From Fragilaria radians (taxonomy: Eukaryota; Bacillariophyta; Fragilariophyceae; Fragilariales; Fragilariaceae): 30,025 bases of DNA. This document shows, piece by piece, positions 28,181 to 30,025 of the stretch. Made by a program: the position numbers and the translations under genes. Below the pieces are notes generated by a model. The model saw nothing but the letters and a program-made list of their open reading frames with translations, was not told where the DNA came from and did not search any database. Position 1 is the stretch's first letter, and each line of letters begins with the position of its first letter. The stretch is from assembly GCA_900642245.1 (NCBI GenBank), contig CAAAJI010000420.1:1-30025 (forward strand), written 5' to 3'.

Positions 28181-29188
28181 ATGTAAAGACCTATCGTTTC
28201 GTGAATGTTGAAAGAGATGGCATGGGATGTTAGCAAGGATATCATTGATGGCTGAGAGGAAGAAAACAAGATGACAAGAACAGTATGTGGCAGTGGCTTT
28301 CATGTTTTGGGTGGTTGGTAGATTTTCAAAAATGGCTTGACAAATTACAAATTGACTGTTTGCAAGGATATTGTGGATATCCAAAGACCCTCCAATCTGC
28401 CTCCAGCTTATTACTGAACTGGTGGTATATCAATGTCTGAACAAATATTGGAGCCAATGATGGGGTATCATTTGCCACAACAAACAGCAGCACAAATGAG
28501 AAGTTTTGAATTTGAAAAATATTGGAGAAGTCTACGTGAAAGTTACAAAATGACATAAGTTGGAGTTAGTTTAAGGAAAAAGAGGTTTGAGGCTGAGATT
28601 TCTCAGTTAGGATTCAAGCAACATCACACTGATCTGTGTTTTGCTTTTCAGGAAAGAAGAGCACCGAATCTTGTGTGTACACACAAAAATAGATGATAGA
28701 ATTCTGGAAATGGATAAGGAACGGATGGAAGGAAGAAAGGATTTTAGAAGGATATCAACGTAAAGGTACAAATGCATGTAGAGGACTTGGTAACCACTTG
28801 TTATTAGTGTAACAATTGAACTAAAAAAAATAGTAAAGCTGTGGAAAATGTGGCAGTGATAAAGGGAAGAAGGAAGGATTAACTACAAATCCCAATTAGC
28901 TCCTTGGTCATACACTGTTAAGAGCAAAAAAAGGAGATAGAGAAGAATTGATGTTGGCAGAAAAATGATAGAGGTCACGAGTTGGAACATTGATATATTT
29001 GGTATACCTCTCCAGAACCGATCTAACAGAACGGCACAAGAATCATCAAAAGACATGGATGGTGCCACTTCGGCACATAAAAAAGAATGGAAGAATCAAT
29101 AAAAGAAAAGGATTGAACATGAAATTCTGTAATGGAGAGAACTAGGATATTGCTACTTCAAGTGACTGAAATTTAGCAGAAGAAGAAG
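28181..29188. other. Decayed interval, possible RT patch at 28580-28670
   Basis: Mostly unreadable. Near 28580 the plus strand reads KKRFEAEISQLGFKQHHTDLCFAF, which resembles the F---L--LGF-Q---D-CLF segment of Copia RT just before the active site, but no YVDD follows. I do not call a gene. Confidence 0.3.
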
Positions 29189-29395
29189 ATTATTAATGTT
29201 TTTATAATCATGCAAAATGGATTCTCGATTTCTTGGAAGCACAAATCTCAAAGCAACTTGGCACTTTCAAGCATGCAAACGGAGAAAGTTGGACTATGTG
29301 AATGCTTGAAAGAAATGCAGTCTACTTTGCAACTGATTAAGATGATGAATTTAGAGTTTAAGTGCAAGTCAATCTTTTTGGATGAAGTAGAATAA
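29189..29395 (+). pseudogene. Copia RNase H relic
   Basis: The frame reads VFIIMQNGFSISWKHKSQSNLALSSMQTEKVGLCECLKEMQ, matching the G-P-SW-SK-Q---ALSS-EAEYVAL-E---E box of Copia RNase H; where the catalytic Glu sits in EAEY the sequence is QTEK. The frame ends at 29393-29395 before the rest of the domain. Confidence 0.65.
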
Positions 29396-30025
29396 GCACA
29401 AGTTAGATAAAAGAAAAAGAGGAATCCAGGTCAAGTATGTGGGATTTGGAGGTGAGAAAAAAGTCAAGGCTTAAATCACATCTACTATAATGTGTGTCCC
29501 AGAGAATATTGTTGAAGTTGGTGGAACGGATTTTAAATCCTAGAGCAAGATATTTCCTAAGGTTGAAATTTTATTGATATAATGCTACCCAAGACAATCT
29601 GAGTGAATGCTTGACCTACAAATTTAAGTTTATTCTTCATGCATCATATCCATCTTTGTGATTTGTTCTATTTTCAGTTCCTTGAGTGCTACACTTCAAA
29701 AGTCGGGATCTTGATGTGTATCTAATCCACTTTACCTAACCATAATTGCCACTCCCTTAGAAATATTTCACAAATATTGCTGCCTTACCTTCTGAATAAC
29801 TTTTCTTGCAGCGGTTTGTAATGCCATGCAACTTTGCCTCTACTATTTCTCATATCATCAGATACCACAATTTCTGTCGAAGTAAATGCATTCAAACCAT
29901 CCGAGGTGACTGAAATTTAAGCCGCTAATTTCCCCGAAAAACTGGAACTAGACTTGAATTGTGATATATGAATTGAATTCTTTCATTATATACTTATTTT
30001 CCTAACCTTGAAAGCTTATTTAATT
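29396..30025. other. Intergenic, no gene seen
   Basis: AT-rich to the window end. No RNase H C-terminal motifs, LTR or other coding patch could be recognised. Confidence 0.45.

Overview
The window looks like nuclear DNA of a diatom, probably a pennate species. The evidence is: decayed Ty1/Copia elements of the kind common in diatoms (protease site DSQS instead of D-T/S-G, long AD-I-M type integrases); a secreted LRR protein with a huge Pro-Thr repeat; a plastid-targeted MATE carrier whose pre-sequence has an S-F junction of the ASAFAP type; short GT-AG introns; and AT-rich, gene-poor spacers. The exact species cannot be read from the window.

Layout. 1-261 is the tail of one Copia RNase H, followed by an A-rich stretch and a tRNA-like relic (487-554). 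981-3937 is a second, internally deleted Copia element with a 104-bp 5' LTR remnant and a 275-bp 3' LTR. Its 3' LTR ends exactly against a truncated copy (3938-4267) of the glycosyltransferase-like gene found intact at 13173-14581. 4425-4655 holds a probable relic of a fatty-acid elongase. 4835-7147 (minus) is a 770-aa secreted LRR protein with about 34 copies of a 24-bp Pro-Thr repeat. Just upstream of its start are a perfect 9-bp hairpin, TTAGGGG-type telomere-like repeats and a structured GC-rich island. 8398-11640 is a third Copia element, rich in stops and deletions.

The conserved gene core is 13173-22180. It holds a two-exon type II membrane protein with a nucleotide-sugar transferase look (minus), a two-exon MATE carrier (plus, 579 aa), and a single-exon 1481-aa type II membrane protein (minus) made of three back-to-back GT60 (Skp1-HyPro GlcNAc-transferase-like) units, each exactly 454 codons apart. 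The MATE and GT60 stops converge with only 8 bp between them. Both glycosyltransferase-like genes have the single N-terminal anchor expected of Golgi enzymes, so this may be a small glycosylation neighbourhood; that link is inference.

The right third is poor in genes: a gag-like relic (about 23.7-24.0 kb), a short secreted proline-rich protein (24939-25598), and a graveyard of Copia pieces from 26.4 to 29.4 kb, where integrase, linker, gag, RT-like and RNase H pieces occur in an order that no single element would give.

The most unusual item is the triple GT60 polyprotein. Next come the linked full and truncated copies of the second transferase-like gene, and the telomere-like hairpin block upstream of the LRR gene.
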